Assembly (NCBI GenBank): GCA_025062105.1
Contig: JANXAQ010000114.1
Coordinates: 1 to 42,272, forward strand
From: Thermoguttaceae bacterium
Lineage (GTDB): Bacteria; Planctomycetota; Planctomycetia; Pirellulales; Thermoguttaceae
Length of the DNA stretch: 42,272 nt
Direction: 5' to 3'
Notes under the pieces: generated by a model
What the model was told of the DNA's origin: nothing
Seen by the model: only the letters and a program-made list of their open reading frames with translations
The model's database searches: none
Program-made: the position numbers and the translations under genes
In this document: positions 25,142 to 35,079 of the stretch, piece after piece
How the letters are laid out: each line of letters opens with the position of its first letter
Numbering within the stretch: the first letter of the stretch is position 1

Positions 25142-25215
25142 GTCCCCGTAGCTCAACTGGATAGAGCGTCGGCCTCCGGAGCCGAAGGTTGCAGGTTCGA
25201 GTCCTGCCGGGGATA
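25142..25215 (+). tRNA. tRNA-Arg (anticodon CCG)
   Basis: A full cloverleaf can be drawn. The acceptor stem GTCCCCG pairs with CGGGGAT (one G-T), the D stem GCTC pairs with GAGC, the anticodon stem TCGGC pairs with GCCGA around the loop CTCCGGA, and the T stem GCAGG pairs with CCTGC around TTCGAGT. The anticodon CCG at 25176-25178 reads the Arg codon CGG. The discriminator base is A and no CCA is encoded. It stands alone in a 3-kb gene-free tract. Confidence 0.95.
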
Positions 25216-25352
25216 TTCAGCCCCTTTTTGCCGGCGGGAGTTAGGACAAGCAATATAAAGGAAACATCGGGAATTAAGGAAACATCGGAAATTTTTAAAG
25301 CTTGCCAGTACTCTGCGCAGAACAGGGTTTCCGCCCCCTCCCTCTGTTGCCT

Positions 25353-25504
25353 TAGCTCGACTTTTGCCAATTTTGACTTCGCCCTGGCAGAGGACTGTTC
25401 TAACTCCTTGTAACTATTGGAGTTAGGAAATTAGGTGAACAAAGGAAAGTTTCGTCGTAACTGCTGGCACTAAAACCAGTTAGAGAAAATGGCAAAACTC
25501 GAGC
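25353..25504. repeat. Family A palindromic element joined to C
   Basis: A well-preserved copy: ends TAGCTCGACTTTTGCCAATTT and AAAATGGCAAAACTCGAGC, perfect central arm CTAACTCCTTGTAACTATT...GGAGTTAG, and the other arm GTAACTGC...CCAGTTA. Confidence 0.8.
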
Positions 25505-25507
25505 TTA

Positions 25508-25662
25508 CAGGCTGTCGGAAAAGAGATTTTGGCACCTTTGGCTGCCACGTTGTTTCCCCCACCAGGAGACGCTACAGCCCAGGATTTGAGCACCTTGGCT
25601 ACCCAGAACCTTCACCGGCCGTTGGAAAAGGAAGACTGGGTACCTCCTTTTCAGACAACCTC
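25508..25662. repeat. Family C variant with TTA flanks
   Basis: A 155-bp copy with ends CAGGCTGTCGGAAAAG and CTTTTCAGACAACCTC (inverted). TTA flanks both sides. The interior differs from other C copies. Confidence 0.65.
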
Positions 25663-25691
25663 TTAAGAACTGCTCTGACGCATTCGCTGAT

Positions 25692-25749
25692 GCATTCGGC
25701 ATGTGTCCAATCGCTCATTTGCATTCGCCTAGTGTGCAATCGCTCATTT
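25692..25749 (+). repeat. Two tandem 29-bp units
   Basis: Two head-to-tail units, each starting GCATTCG and ending CAATCGCTCATTT. They differ at three or four positions in the middle. A further GCATTCGCTGAT-like start precedes them. Only two units, so not a CRISPR array. Confidence 0.8.
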
Positions 25750-25839
25750 CTTCCCCCTATCAGAGAGCCAAAGGTTCTCTTGGGATGCCCAAGGACGCGC
25801 TTAGGCACTCGATCAACGTGATGCCGATATGGTGTATCA

Positions 25840-25867
25840 GGTAGCAATTGCCTAACCATTTGCTACC
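25840..25867. other. Hairpin of 8 bp
   Basis: GGTAGCAA and TTGCTACC pair perfectly across 12 bases, with no T-run. A second small hairpin GGTTATGCCATAACC follows at 25917-25931. Role unknown. Confidence 0.4.
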
Positions 25868-25989
25868 ACGGGTAGGGGGCATCTGCTAACCAAGTCGGTT
25901 TCATTACGGACTCGCAGGTTATGCCATAACCGAAGCCAAAACTTTTCGCTTGCCTTCCATAATCATCATTGCCAAGGTCGTGTGAAGGT

Positions 25990-26271
25990 CTCGCTGTTAT
26001 ACACATCTTTGGGATGGATTCACCCTGACAGCAGCAGCAAATGATTGCCCCAATCCGGGTGATAAATCAACCTTTCAAAACAAGCCAACGGTTACTTTGG
26101 ATAAATTGCACCATTTAGGAAAAATCATTTAGAAGATCAGGAGGTCTTTAGTTTCAGAAAATGGTTTCCCTATATTTCTATTTGATCCGTTCTGTGTTGT
26201 TCAATGAGTTTTCCTGCTTTGCTTAAAGTGATGTCGGAGCGTCTGAACTCTAACTTGTGTATCACATCGAG
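25990..26271 (+). repeat. Family E element (IS50-like ends) with 10-bp duplication
   Basis: A 282-bp non-coding element. Its ends CTCGCTGTTATACACA and TGTGTATCACATCGAG are inverted (14 of 16). The perfect 10-bp direct repeat GTGTGAAGGT flanks it at 25980-25989 and 26272-26281. The ends resemble the IS50 outer end. No open frame of transposase type. Confidence 0.8.
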
Positions 26272-26285
26272 GTGTGAAGGTTGGG

Positions 26286-26839
26286 GTGTGGCTGAAATTT
26301 TGTGAGTTAACTGGACAAGATAGGCAATATAGCCTTCGGCCACTGAAAACCATCCTGCACAGCACCTACCTATCTGGAGTTGCTCAAAACTTCCCCTTTA
26401 TGGGGGTGGGAGGCAGGATAAAACCGTTCTGGCTGGGCTTTTTGCTACACCAGCTCCCAGTCAGTGGTTTGGGATGCCCAACCGCTTAACCCGTTGAAAA
26501 GCAATAGGTTAGCAGAGTAATTTTGGGGAATGTTCGGCTCAGGCGGAGGAAGTTGGAAAGGGCCTTTTGGGATCGGTGGCCCAGTTGCCCTCGGTCCATA
26601 ACCTCCCTTGGGGAGAGGAATTGTTCAGAAAGTACAGACCTATAAAACAAAAGCTCTTTTCCTTCCCCTTTTCCTTCTCCGACCTATAGGGAACTAAACT
26701 CTTTCGACCAACTCTTGGCCACTCCAGTAGGGAGCCTTTTGGCCTGTTGAAGCTGCTAGGAGGAAAGATGGTTCGAGGGGGCAGATGGCAAGCTATCTTC
26801 TCCAAGTTCGCTCAACTGACCACAAGAAATCCGCCGAAC
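26286..26839 (+). repeat. Family F element interrupted by family G
   Basis: The left part GTGTGGCTGAAATTTTGTGAG matches the F copy near 22.1 kb up to GCACCTACCTAT. The match resumes at ACCTATAAAACAAAAGC and continues to about CCGCCGAAC. The intervening 264 bases are element G. Confidence 0.65.
26374..26637. repeat. Family G element inside F, 6-bp duplication
   Basis: Absent from the other F copy. ACCTAT lies on both sides (26368-26373, 26638-26643). The ends CTGGAGTTGCTCAAAACTTCC (imperfectly inverted) and GGAATTGTTCAGAAAGTACAG define it. Only one copy is recognised in this window. Confidence 0.6.
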
Positions 26840-26861
26840 CCCAGGTTGGTGCGATCTGCGC

Positions 26862-27012
26862 TGGACTTTTGTCATTTTTTGTACCTTCTTGTTCTCAAGG
26901 AGTAAGGCTTTGAGAATTTTTATTTAATCATGCAATTTCCTAACTCCAATGTCATGAGAGGGTTAGGAAGATATCCAAATGGGCGGCACCTTGGAAAATG
27001 GCAAGCGTCGCG
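26862..27012. repeat. Degraded family A element joined to C
   Basis: The ends TGGACTTTTGTCATTTTTTG and AAAATGGCAAGCGTCGCG are inverted around CCTAACTCCAATGTC. It adjoins a C element on its right. Confidence 0.55.
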
Positions 27013-27014
27013 TA

Positions 27015-27177
27015 GAGAGGCACTCCTGAAATTGGATTTTGAGATTTTTGGCCGGCTTTTGGATGGACTGGTCCTTACCTTGGTGGTTTTGGGAACTTGG
27101 GCGTTTTGGATTCTGGAAAGTTCGGGGGGATACAGTTTTCTAGTGGCAAGGCCTTTTCAGGAAGCTCTATATGGAAA
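27015..27177. repeat. Family C element, diverged
   Basis: It begins AGAGGCACTCCTGAAATTGG and ends CTTTTCAGGAAGCTCT (inverted). The interior TTTTTGGCCGGCTTTTGG resembles other C copies. It lies just beyond the 3' end of aroA. Confidence 0.55.
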
Positions 27178-27232
27178 GAGAGGGCGTATGACGTGGAAGA
27201 GGATGCTGTTTTTCTTGTGGCAAAGCCATTTC

Positions 27233-28516
27233 TCAGGGGGGCGTCTTGGAGATAATTTTGGCTAGGTCTTCGAAGAAGGCGGGGTAGGTTTTTACGGTGC
27301 AGCCTGGGTTTCGGATGACTACGCCTGGCACGACCAGCCCGACCAGGGCCAGGCTCATAGCCATTCGATGGTCGTTGTAGGTTTCGATTTCTGCGCCGTG
27401 TAAGGGGCCTGGTTGGATCAGTAGTCCGTCGGGTAGTTCTTCGATGCTGGCGCCGAGTTTGCGCAGTTCGGTGGCCAGGGCGGCGAGCCGATCGGTTTCT
27501 TTATGGCGCATATGGGCGACACCGCGAATGCGGGTTGGTCCCTGCGCTAGCAGGGCAACTGCTGCCAGAGTGGGTACCGTATCGCTGATAGGGTTCATAT
27601 CCACGTCGATGCCTCGCTGTGCCCGGCCAGAGACGGTAATGCAGTTTTGCCCATATACTACCTGGCAGCCCATTTGCTGGAGGCACTGACAAAAAGCTAC
27701 ATCTCCCTGAAGGCTATGCCGGCCTAGTCCTTCGACGGTTACCTGGCCGCCGGTAATGGCTGCTGCGCCGAAGAAATAGCTTGCTGCCGAGGCGTCCGGC
27801 TCGATCTGATATTGGCAAGCCCGGTAGCCGGTTGGTTGGACGAGAAATCGGCCTGGTTCGGCTTCTTCGGCATGGGCTCCGAAGCTGCGCATGACGGCCA
27901 AGGTCATATCCACATAGGGACGGGAGACCAGGGGTCCCCGAACCACGATTTCTACGGGCTTTTGGGCGCAAGGGGCAGCCATGAGGAGGGCGCTCAAGAA
28001 TTGGCTGGAGATCTGGCCGGCCACTTCTGCTCGACCGCCTGGCAGGCCGTGGGCATGGACAAGAACCGGCGGGCAGCCGTTATTTTGTTCACTTCTCGCA
28101 TCCACCCCCAACTGAGCCAAGGCTTCTAGAAGATCGCCGATCGGGCGCTGCCGCATTCTTTCAACCCCGTCCAACCGATAGATTCCCCGACCTAGACTGA
28201 CCATCGCTGTCAAAAATCGGATGGTGGTGCCGCTATTGGCTGTGTACAGGTCGGCTTGCTGGGCCGGGATCTGACCGGCCTGGCCCTGGACCACCAGGCG
28301 ACGGCCTTCCTCTTGTACCTGGACGCTGATGCCCAGCCGACCCAGCGACTCAATCATCACCTGGGTATCTTCGCTGGCCAGGGCGCCTTCCAAGATGGAC
28401 TGGCCTGTGGCCAATGCACTGCAAACCAATGCCCGGTTGGTAATGCTTTTGGAGCCGGGCGGCCGGATCGTGCCTCGAACAGGTCCACTGGGCTGGATGA
28501 GCAGTTTATCCATCAT
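27233..28516 (-). CDS. aroA: 3-phosphoshikimate 1-carboxyvinyltransferase (EPSP synthase)
   Basis: About 427 residues, the normal family length. It transfers enolpyruvate from PEP to shikimate 3-phosphate in the chorismate pathway (cytosol). The N-terminal [12 protein letters not shown] holds the substrate-binding Lys and Ser. [11 protein letters not shown] is the PEP-binding loop, [13 protein letters not shown] and SRPYVDMT follow, and the second domain has [17 protein letters not shown] and YNDHRMAM with the expected acidic and basic residues. The start is set at the first of two consecutive ATG codons before DKLLIQPSG, because the open frame upstream would run into the neighbouring gene and has no family similarity. 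The Shine-Dalgarno is weak. The next gene upstream ends about 280 bp away on the same strand. Confidence 0.95.
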   Translation of the reverse strand: MMDKLLIQPSGPVRGTIRPPGSKSITNRALVCSALATGQSILEGALASEDTQVMIESLGRLGISVQVQEEGRRLVVQGQAGQIPAQQADLYTANSGTTIRFLTAMVSLGRGIYRLDGVERMRQRPIGDLLEALAQLGVDARSEQNNGCPPVLVHAHGLPGGRAEVAGQISSQFLSALLMAAPCAQKPVEIVVRGPLVSRPYVDMTLAVMRSFGAHAEEAEPGRFLVQPTGYRACQYQIEPDASAASYFFGAAAITGGQVTVEGLGRHSLQGDVAFCQCLQQMGCQVVYGQNCITVSGRAQRGIDVDMNPISDTVPTLAAVALLAQGPTRIRGVAHMRHKETDRLAALATELRKLGASIEELPDGLLIQPGPLHGAEIETYNDHRMAMSLALVGLVVPGVVIRNPGCTVKTYPAFFEDLAKIISKTPP

Positions 28517-28797
28517 GTGTACCGGTCTTTCTGAAAAGAGGTGAGATTTCCCCCGAGGGAAATAAGGGATTGTTTGGAAGTAAATTCCCTGGTTATTCCC
28601 ATACAAGCAGCAATCCAGAGCGATCCGTGTTTTATCTCTAATTAGATCTCTGCTAGAGCAGGGAGGACATTCCTGGATTCCTCCTATGGAAGACCGGCTG
28701 TCAAGCCGATACCCGGCCAGGCCAGACAGCGTTGGTTCCCAACCCAGGACTGCATGCGCAGGAATCCCAAGGGGACCTTTTGGGAGAAATGTTATGG

Positions 28798-31425
28798 TTA
28801 GTGAGCGGCTGGGTTTTGTGTGGGGGCGGCAAACTTCCACAGCCAACGGTCTGATCGGAAGTAGATGGCTCCGTCGGCTAGAGCTGGGGTTGCCAGGATG
28901 CCCTCGTCCAACTGGCAGGTATGAATAATACGAGCATTTTTTTGATCTTGGGCATGGGACGGCGGCAGTTCTACCACCTGCACCAGGCCGGCGTGGCTTA
29001 CCGCATAAAGATGGTTTCCGGAAATGACCGGCGTAGCCCAAATAGGGCCTTGGAGGCGTAATTGCCAGAGGATCTGCCCATCGGACAGCCGGGCGCACAG
29101 GAGGATGCCGGGATCTCGGATGGTATATATTTTACCATTTTTGCCATTTCCCTCCAACACAGCAGGACTAGGCGCCCCACAGACCAGGCGTGTTTGGCGC
29201 CAAAGCAGTTCGGGCTGCTGCCGCTGGTTATCCCATCGCAGGCATTGCATTCCGCCGCCTGGAAGTAGGATCCGATCGCCCACCACCACCGAAGAGGCCA
29301 TCGAATGACAACCGGCCTCATACCGCCAAGCTTCTCGACCGGTGTCCGGGTCTAGGGCGGTCAGAGCCGAGCGGGAATGCATTAGAATCCAGCGCTGTGG
29401 GCCTGAGGGCGGCGCATAAAGCACTGGGGAAGCCCACATGGAAGTTGCCGGGCGGGGAACCTGCCAAAGAGTCGTTCCATCGGCAAGATGAACAGCGGCC
29501 GCAAAGGAATCCCCAAACGTTTCACACTGAACGACCACCATCTGCCCGAGTATCAGAGGCGAAGAGGCCATGCCCACATCGTTTCGGGTAAGCGGATGCT
29601 CATATCCCAGGCCCCGTAACCAGCGAACATTCCCCTCCAGATCAAAACAGACCAGATCGTTAGATGAATACATAGCCACTATATATCGGCCATCGCTTGC
29701 AGGCGTAGGGGCAGCAACTGCCGTAAAAGGATTGCACACAGTACTGCCCGTAGCCCAAAACAGCCGATCCCAAAGCAGCTTCCCGCTCTGGGCATCCAAG
29801 CAAAGCACATGCAACCGATCTTGGCGAGGGCCGCTGGAAGCCGTTACGATCACTCGGTGGCCGAGGACAATCGGACTACTGGCACCCCGGCCTGGCAAAG
29901 CCGTCCGCCATGCCAGATACTTATCCGGCCCAAAATCTACCGGGGCTGGTTTACCGGCAAAGACTGGATTGCTACCTGGTCCCCGAAACTGCGGCCATGG
30001 CCCCACCGCACCCTCACCATCCTGACTTTGGGCTGTCTGTGGGATTTCTTTGGCAAAGGCCGAAACAGTTTCCTGCCCCAACGGCAGATTTTGGCGGACT
30101 GTAGATTCCCCAGGCTGCCGGTAGGCCAAGGTATCTTCTCTCCCGTTTTGTTCAGGAGGAGAGGTTTGGGCGGCTGAAGATGAAAGGCAGGGTTCGGATG
30201 AGGAGAACTTTTTCTCATTTTCAGTTGAGGTAGGATTTTGTTCTTTACTCGGCTGTTGGTCTGGCAAGATGGCTGTGCCTAGCCCGTCGCAAATCCGGAG
30301 CTGAAACTGCCAAAACCTTGCCCAATCCTGAGGGATATTATTCTGGCAGACCTTTACCAGCAGAAAGTTCTTGCCGGCCCGGAGCCGAACCGGCACTATA
30401 TATTGATCGATCTGGGAGCCGGAATGATATACCTCATGCGAAGCCACCAGTCGGCCATTGAGCCATAATTTGATGGCATTCGGCGAACCGATCCGAATCT
30501 GGACTTCACGCTCCGAGGAGAGGAAAAACTCCGCCGCCGCATAACCGACCACATCCTTTTCCTCCCCTAAGATTTTGTTCAGATCGACGATGCCGTAGTC
30601 GTCGTTCGTTTGATGGTCGATCCAGCGGAGGAGGCCGTGTTTGCCTGTATACTGACCTTGAGGGTTCCACTCGGTTTCTGGTGGATACACTCTAGCAAAG
30701 CCCCGGCCCTGCGTGTTATCGAACGGGCCAATCAGCTTCCAGGATCGCAAAAAGCCAAAATGCCTGGCGATATCCACCGACTGGCCAAGTTGCCGGAGGG
30801 CCTTGGCAATTGCGTCAATCTGATCCGGGTCTCTAGCCGCAGAAAGCGCCCGCCGGTATTCGGCAATCGCTTGTTCGTTGCGTCCGGCCTGCTGAAGATG
30901 TTGGCCCTGCTGGACCAGCAGTTCGATAGCCTCCCGCCGAATGTCCAGACTGGGATCGTCCAAGGCCTGGGCAAGGAGCATCGGCTTTTCTTCTGGTCGC
31001 ATCTCGACTAACCACTGATAGACTAAAAACCTGGCCCGAGGGGCATATTGGCGGTTTTGATACACCCGCAGCAAGGTTTCCCACCAAATGGAAAGCTTCT
31101 GGCCAGGAACGGAGTGCTGGCCAGCGCGTTGCCAGACGGCCTGGGCAGCCAAAACAAGCCAATTGCTGGCTAAAGGTTGGTCCGGATCAATACGGGCCAG
31201 GATGGTCGGTAAATCCGATGGCCGAGCATGCCGCACCAACTGGATCCAAGCCTGTTGAGCTTGCTGGTGGCCCTGGGCTTGTTTGCCTATCGATAAAAGA
31301 GCATTCAACCATCTGTCCAAAGAATGGTTTTCCTCTCCGGACCAAACACCAGAATTTGCTACCCCTAAAAAAATCGCCAAGACGAAAACAAAATGGGGCT
31401 TCATATCTCTTAATGGGTGGAACAT
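28798..31425 (-). CDS. Secreted PQQ-type beta-propeller protein with PA14-like domain
   Basis: About 875 residues. The N-terminus [22 protein letters not shown] is a signal peptide, so the protein is exported. Residues about 25-215 are helical and HEAT/TPR-like ([30 protein letters not shown]). A beta-sandwich region resembling PA14 or a GH-associated domain follows ([36 protein letters not shown]). A Ser/Glu/Pro-rich linker leads to [13 protein letters not shown], then a PQQ-like propeller with repeats such as [19 protein letters not shown] and [15 protein letters not shown]. Such proteins are typical of planctomycetes; their function is not established. I chose the ATG at 31425 because TTGGAGAGCGAG precedes it; the ATG 21 bases downstream is an alternative. 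A B element starts 100 bp upstream. Confidence 0.85.
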   Translation of the reverse strand: MFHPLRDMKPHFVFVLAIFLGVANSGVWSGEENHSLDRWLNALLSIGKQAQGHQQAQQAWIQLVRHARPSDLPTILARIDPDQPLASNWLVLAAQAVWQRAGQHSVPGQKLSIWWETLLRVYQNRQYAPRARFLVYQWLVEMRPEEKPMLLAQALDDPSLDIRREAIELLVQQGQHLQQAGRNEQAIAEYRRALSAARDPDQIDAIAKALRQLGQSVDIARHFGFLRSWKLIGPFDNTQGRGFARVYPPETEWNPQGQYTGKHGLLRWIDHQTNDDYGIVDLNKILGEEKDVVGYAAAEFFLSSEREVQIRIGSPNAIKLWLNGRLVASHEVYHSGSQIDQYIVPVRLRAGKNFLLVKVCQNNIPQDWARFWQFQLRICDGLGTAILPDQQPSKEQNPTSTENEKKFSSSEPCLSSSAAQTSPPEQNGREDTLAYRQPGESTVRQNLPLGQETVSAFAKEIPQTAQSQDGEGAVGPWPQFRGPGSNPVFAGKPAPVDFGPDKYLAWRTALPGRGASSPIVLGHRVIVTASSGPRQDRLHVLCLDAQSGKLLWDRLFWATGSTVCNPFTAVAAPTPASDGRYIVAMYSSNDLVCFDLEGNVRWLRGLGYEHPLTRNDVGMASSPLILGQMVVVQCETFGDSFAAAVHLADGTTLWQVPRPATSMWASPVLYAPPSGPQRWILMHSRSALTALDPDTGREAWRYEAGCHSMASSVVVGDRILLPGGGMQCLRWDNQRQQPELLWRQTRLVCGAPSPAVLEGNGKNGKIYTIRDPGILLCARLSDGQILWQLRLQGPIWATPVISGNHLYAVSHAGLVQVVELPPSHAQDQKNARIIHTCQLDEGILATPALADGAIYFRSDRWLWKFAAPTQNPAAH

Positions 31426-31525
31426 CTCGCTCTCCAAAAAAATCCAGGTGGAAACCGAAAACCCTCCTAACTGTTCGGGCAAACCAAGGGATCTAGCATC
31501 TACTACATCTATTGAAAGAGATGGT

Positions 31526-32091
31526 GGAACCTCTGAAAAGTTCTGAACATAGAGTGAACTTTATGAACCTTTAATTCTATAGCTATTTGGTTGTTATATC
31601 TATTCATATACTATTGATCAGGGCGGGGCTGATTTTTGTGGTCCGTTTAACTCGATTTTTGCCATTTTTGGCCTCCTGCTGAAAGCAGAAAGCTCTGACT
31701 CCTTGGAATGATTGAGGTTAGGAAATTCTCCGCACGAAAGGAAGGTTCACCGTAACTGTTGGAGGCAAAACAAGTTAGGGAAAATGGCAGAAGACGAGTT
31801 TAGGAGGGATGGCGAATACTAGGTACTTCCCAGTCCGATCAACTCTTGCTTGCTGGGATCTTTAGGAACCAGGGGGACTGTATGCCAGCTTCCAGGGGCA
31901 AGGAACTTTCTGGAAGGAGTTCAGGTCTGGGAGGAGTTTAATTCGATATTCAGGAAACCGGCTAGGTGCGGTGCAAAGCTGCAATTGCGAGGGTTCCTAC
32001 TAGGAGAGCTAGCAACGCAAGATATTCTGACAAAGAGGGAGGTCAGGAAAACGGTATAAACCTATTTGCCTCGAATTATGCAGAGGTTTCC
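31526..32091 (-). repeat. Family B element split by other sequence including A
   Basis: The R-end half (GGAACCTCTGAAAAGTTCTG, GAGTGAACTTTATGAACC) lies at 31526-31615. The L-end half (GAGAGCTAGCAACGC, GGTATAAACC, TTATGCAGAGGTTTCC) lies at about 32010-32091. Between them are an A element and about 200 bases of unassigned DNA, partly C-like. Confidence 0.55.
31649..31802. repeat. Family A element between the halves of a B element
   Basis: The ends AACTCGATTTTTGCCATTTT and AAAATGGCAGAAGACGAGTT are inverted around CTGACTCCTTGGAATGATTG and GTTAGG. Confidence 0.7.
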
Positions 32092-32127
32092 AAAAATGGC
32101 AGTTGAGCTAATCGGAGGGCCTTGGGG

Positions 32128-33414
32128 CTAGGCGCTTTGTTTGGCCTCCCGAATGGGCACCAGCGGGGCCCGACGATAGACCACCTCTTCGGTAATGACA
32201 TAGCGAGTGCCAGGCGGTTGATCGGGTAGCTCAAACATTACATCCAGCATCAGATTTTCCATAATGGCTCGCAGACCTCGGGCGCCGGTGTCTCGCTCCA
32301 AGGCCAAAGTAGCGATGGCATCCAAAGCACCAGGTGTAAACTCCAGCTGGGCTCCTTCCATGGCAAACAGGGCTTGGTACTGTTTGACTAGGGCGTTTTT
32401 CGGTTCGGTCAGCACTCGGACTAAAGCGGCATGATCCAACGGCGCCAAAGTGGAAATAACCGGAAGCCGACCAATAAACTCCGGAATCATCCCGAACTCC
32501 AGGAGATCGTCTGGGGTAACCAGTGGGAGTAGCTCCGCCAAGCCCAGGTCGCTTTTGGTTCGGGTATCTTGAGTAAAGCCGATCGTGCGTCGCCCGATCC
32601 GCCGAGCAATGATCTCCTCCAGACCGACAAACGTCCCTCCACAGATAAACAGAATATTTGTAGTATCCACTTGAATATATTGTTGTTCCGGATGCTTTCG
32701 GCCTCCCTGGGGCGGCACGTTCGAGATAGTACCTTCGAGCATCTTCAGCAGAGCCTGCTGTACGCCCTCGCCGGATACATCCCGGGTGATCGAGACGTTA
32801 AAACTGGTTTTGGCGATCTTGTCGATTTCATCGATATAGACGATACCACGCTGCGCTGCTTCGATATCAAAATCCGCCGCATGTAATAGCTTCAGCAGCA
32901 GATTTTCCACATCTTCCCCCACATAGCCGGCTTCGGTTAATGTGGTCGCATCGCCAATGGCAAACGGTACATCCAAAATCCGGGCCAATGTCTGCGCCAG
33001 AAGGGTTTTGCCCGAGCCGGTGGGACCAATTAGGAGAATGTTCGACTTATCGATTTCCACATCGGTAGGCAGGTCTGCCCCATGGCTGAGCCGACGGTAA
33101 TGGTTGTGCACCGCTACGGAAAGAACCTTTTTGGCATGTTCTTGCCCGACCACATATTCGTCCAATTTTTTGCAGATCTCTCGGGGTGTCGGAATCCGGG
33201 CGAAAAGCGGTTTACTAAGACCCCGGCGACGGCGTTCCTGCTCCAGGATCGATTGACATAAATCGACACATTCGGCGCAGATAAAGACCTCCCCCGGCCC
33301 CTCCACCAAAGGGCCAACATCCCGATAACTCTTCCGACAAAAAGAGCAAAACGCACTTTTTTTCGTAGTACCGGTACCTCGTCGGCCCCCGTCAAAGTCC
33401 CGTCCTAATGGCAT
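32128..33414 (-). CDS. clpX: ATP-dependent Clp protease ATP-binding subunit ClpX
   Basis: A 428-residue AAA+ unfoldase that feeds substrates to ClpP in the cytosol. The N-terminal zinc-binding domain has Cys23, Cys26, Cys46 and Cys49. Walker A GPTGSGKT is at 129-136, the substrate-gripping pore loop GYVG at 162-165, and Walker B VYIDEIDK at 191-198. The sensor-2 region [15 protein letters not shown] is near 385. The ATG is preceded by AAAGGA seven bases upstream. In many bacteria clpX follows clpP and tig; here it stands alone, with a repeat cluster on its 3' side and 580 bp of gene-free DNA on its 5' side, so its ClpP partner must be encoded elsewhere. Confidence 0.97.
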   Translation of the reverse strand: MPLGRDFDGGRRGTGTTKKSAFCSFCRKSYRDVGPLVEGPGEVFICAECVDLCQSILEQERRRRGLSKPLFARIPTPREICKKLDEYVVGQEHAKKVLSVAVHNHYRRLSHGADLPTDVEIDKSNILLIGPTGSGKTLLAQTLARILDVPFAIGDATTLTEAGYVGEDVENLLLKLLHAADFDIEAAQRGIVYIDEIDKIAKTSFNVSITRDVSGEGVQQALLKMLEGTISNVPPQGGRKHPEQQYIQVDTTNILFICGGTFVGLEEIIARRIGRRTIGFTQDTRTKSDLGLAELLPLVTPDDLLEFGMIPEFIGRLPVISTLAPLDHAALVRVLTEPKNALVKQYQALFAMEGAQLEFTPGALDAIATLALERDTGARGLRAIMENLMLDVMFELPDQPPGTRYVITEEVVYRRAPLVPIREAKQSA

Positions 33415-33994
33415 GCGGAGTCCTTTCGTGGCGGCTATGTGGCGGCTGCGGCAAACCAGAAGTCTCTAAAATCGCCTCCCCTCAACCACACAGTTTGGAT
33501 GAACCAGCCTCCTTTCAAAGGGGGCTGGGCTTTCCGGTTACATCCCTGTTTAACAGACTAGCTTACCCTACTGAATGCTCTCGTGCCGATCGGAAAAGGC
33601 CTAAGAGCTTTCGAACAAAATAAAAAATCTTCCTCGCTAACTTTTCCTCCCCTCCCCCAAAGGGGCAGGTAGGAGTTCAGAACCTTTTGGATCTTATCTC
33701 CTACCAAAGGCCCAAGCAGGCATTGCTAGGAATGTATCTATCTAGTCTTTGCGGGTTTATCTATCTAGAACCAAGCTTCGTTGGAACGAGACTATGGTCC
33801 CTTGCTCGGTGAAATTAGGCAAATTCTTCATTCGGCGCCCTGCTCTGCAATCTGTTGTGTTAGTCGTTTCAGAGAAGGGTTACCTAAAGTTGTTACGTCA
33901 CAAACTAGGCCTGGGTTTGAGGCTTCTGCCCCCGGGCCACATAATTGACACCTTCCGAAGAGCTGGTTTGTTGCTTTTGCTAGGTACAACCGAC
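33415..33994. other. Gene-free spacer upstream of clpX
   Basis: 580 bases that must contain the clpX promoter. None of the repeat families is obvious. A 144-codon plus-strand frame (33749-34183) lies partly here but runs antisense to the next gene and has no family similarity. Confidence 0.35.
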
Positions 33995-34258
33995 TTATTC
34001 GCTGAGTTTGTCTTTGTTTGCCTGAGGGGTTATTTCTTGTTGAATCTGAGGGATCAGGGTACTTTTAATGCTTTGGAATTCCTGGTCGCTCAACAGTCCC
34101 TGGGAATGCATTTCTCGGAATTGACTGAGCCACTGGTGGCTGGTTGGTCGGCCCGAAGCGACCAGACGGCGGAGTTTCGCTAAGGCACATCCCCCTAACC
34201 CTACCCCCACCGCCAAGGCCACTATCCACAGCCATAATTCAGCCGTCGCACTGCCCAT
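33995..34258 (-). CDS. Small membrane protein with SHOCT-like C-terminus
   Basis: An 87-residue protein. Residues about 8-28 (LWLWIVALAVGVGLGGCALA) form a single membrane helix. The C-terminal segment FREMHSQGLLSDQEFQSIKSTL has the pattern of a SHOCT (short C-terminal) helix pair, in which a Gly-Leu-Leu-Ser-Asp-x-Glu-Phe turn is typical. A short cytosolic tail rich in Gln, Lys and Asp follows. The role is unknown; such motifs often sit on membrane or oligomerising proteins. The ribosome-binding site is weak (GAGGGG 14 bases away). An overlapping longer frame on the other strand is not protein-like. Confidence 0.75.
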   Translation of the reverse strand: MGSATAELWLWIVALAVGVGLGGCALAKLRRLVASGRPTSHQWLSQFREMHSQGLLSDQEFQSIKSTLIPQIQQEITPQANKDKLSE

Positions 34259-34640
34259 CCTAGCTTACCATCCCCTCTAATCCAAACCCGTCCCATTTCA
34301 AACGTCCAACGTAAATAAACCCACCTCTGCGGTGCATGGGTGAGGCAGCGGAAGCCAACAGTCCGCTTCCTTCGAATGGACCCGTCCGGTGAAGGAAATC
34401 CGCAAGCTGCCTGTGGTCCTATTCCCACTCGGATGGGGGAAGACGGTTTCCACCGTCCGTTGGTCCGGTTGGAATCGAAGCCTCCTGAGGTCCCAAATTG
34501 CGGCCCATGGAGGACCTGGGCAAAATCCCACCTGGCAATCGCAATGGCCAAGATGCCGAGGCTACCTCCGCTGTCCGTGGGTCTCTTGGGACGCTGGCAA
34601 GAGGCAGGTTTCTTTCCCACGTAACTTGTTACTCTATTTT
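34259..34640. ncRNA. Possible structured RNA region
   Basis: A gene-free, GC-richer tract with several perfect helices: AGGCAGC (34343) with GCTGCCT (34406), TTCCTT (34367) with AAGGAA (34392), GACGGT-TTCC-ACCGTC (34442-34457), and AGGTCC (34488) with GGACCT (34512). It does not match RNase P RNA, tmRNA, SRP RNA or 6S RNA as I know them. Some of these helices could occur by chance. Confidence 0.2.
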
Positions 34641-34766
34641 ACATCTTTGTCTCCTAATTCCCAAGTCTGAGAAAAGCAGAAAATTGGGAAAAAGGCAAAA
34701 GATGTTCTTAAAATGCTAGTCTATTAAAACTAGGTAAACTGAGGACAGTAAAAGTTTAGCTAACTC

Positions 34767-34788
34767 GGCCAAAATTCTTATTTTGGCC
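34767..34788. other. Perfect 9-bp hairpin
   Basis: GGCCAAAAT and ATTTTGGCC pair across the four-base loop TCTT. No T-run follows, so a terminator role is doubtful. The surrounding 34641-35079 has no gene. Confidence 0.5.
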
Positions 34789-35079
34789 AGAACGTTTATT
34801 TGTTGCATTTTGCCCGTTTTGCTCAATTTGTGGATTTCAATTGCCTATCCCATGAGTGAACTGGTCAGCAATTCCTTATTGCACCATTGCACCGGCTGGA
34901 TAAACCTTTTTGTCGAACTCAGAACATTGCAGCCGAGTGAAGGAATTGGCCCTCTGCGCTGGGCCAGGAGAGGCCAGCGAACGAAGCTTGCAGGCTGCGG
35001 AGACAAACAACCCTGCTTGTTTGCCTCCTTTCGGCCCAGGCTAACTCTTTTACTGGAGGGGGAAGAGGGGGAAAACTTA

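Noticed and set aside
25128..25370. 80-codon minus-strand frame over the tRNA
   Set aside because: The residues [20 protein letters not shown] are the antisense translation of a tRNA gene, a common false protein.
28517..29098. In-frame 194-codon extension upstream of aroA
   Set aside because: It overlaps the 3' end of the PQQ-propeller gene, has no similarity to EPSP synthases, and normal family length is reached from the double ATG at 28516.
33749..34183. 144-codon plus-strand frame
   Set aside because: It is antisense to the SHOCT-like gene, whose helix and motif are convincing, and it resembles no family.
34222..34620. 132-codon minus-strand frame near the possible RNA
   Set aside because: Basic, low-complexity composition, no start signal, and competing frames on both strands; not protein-like.
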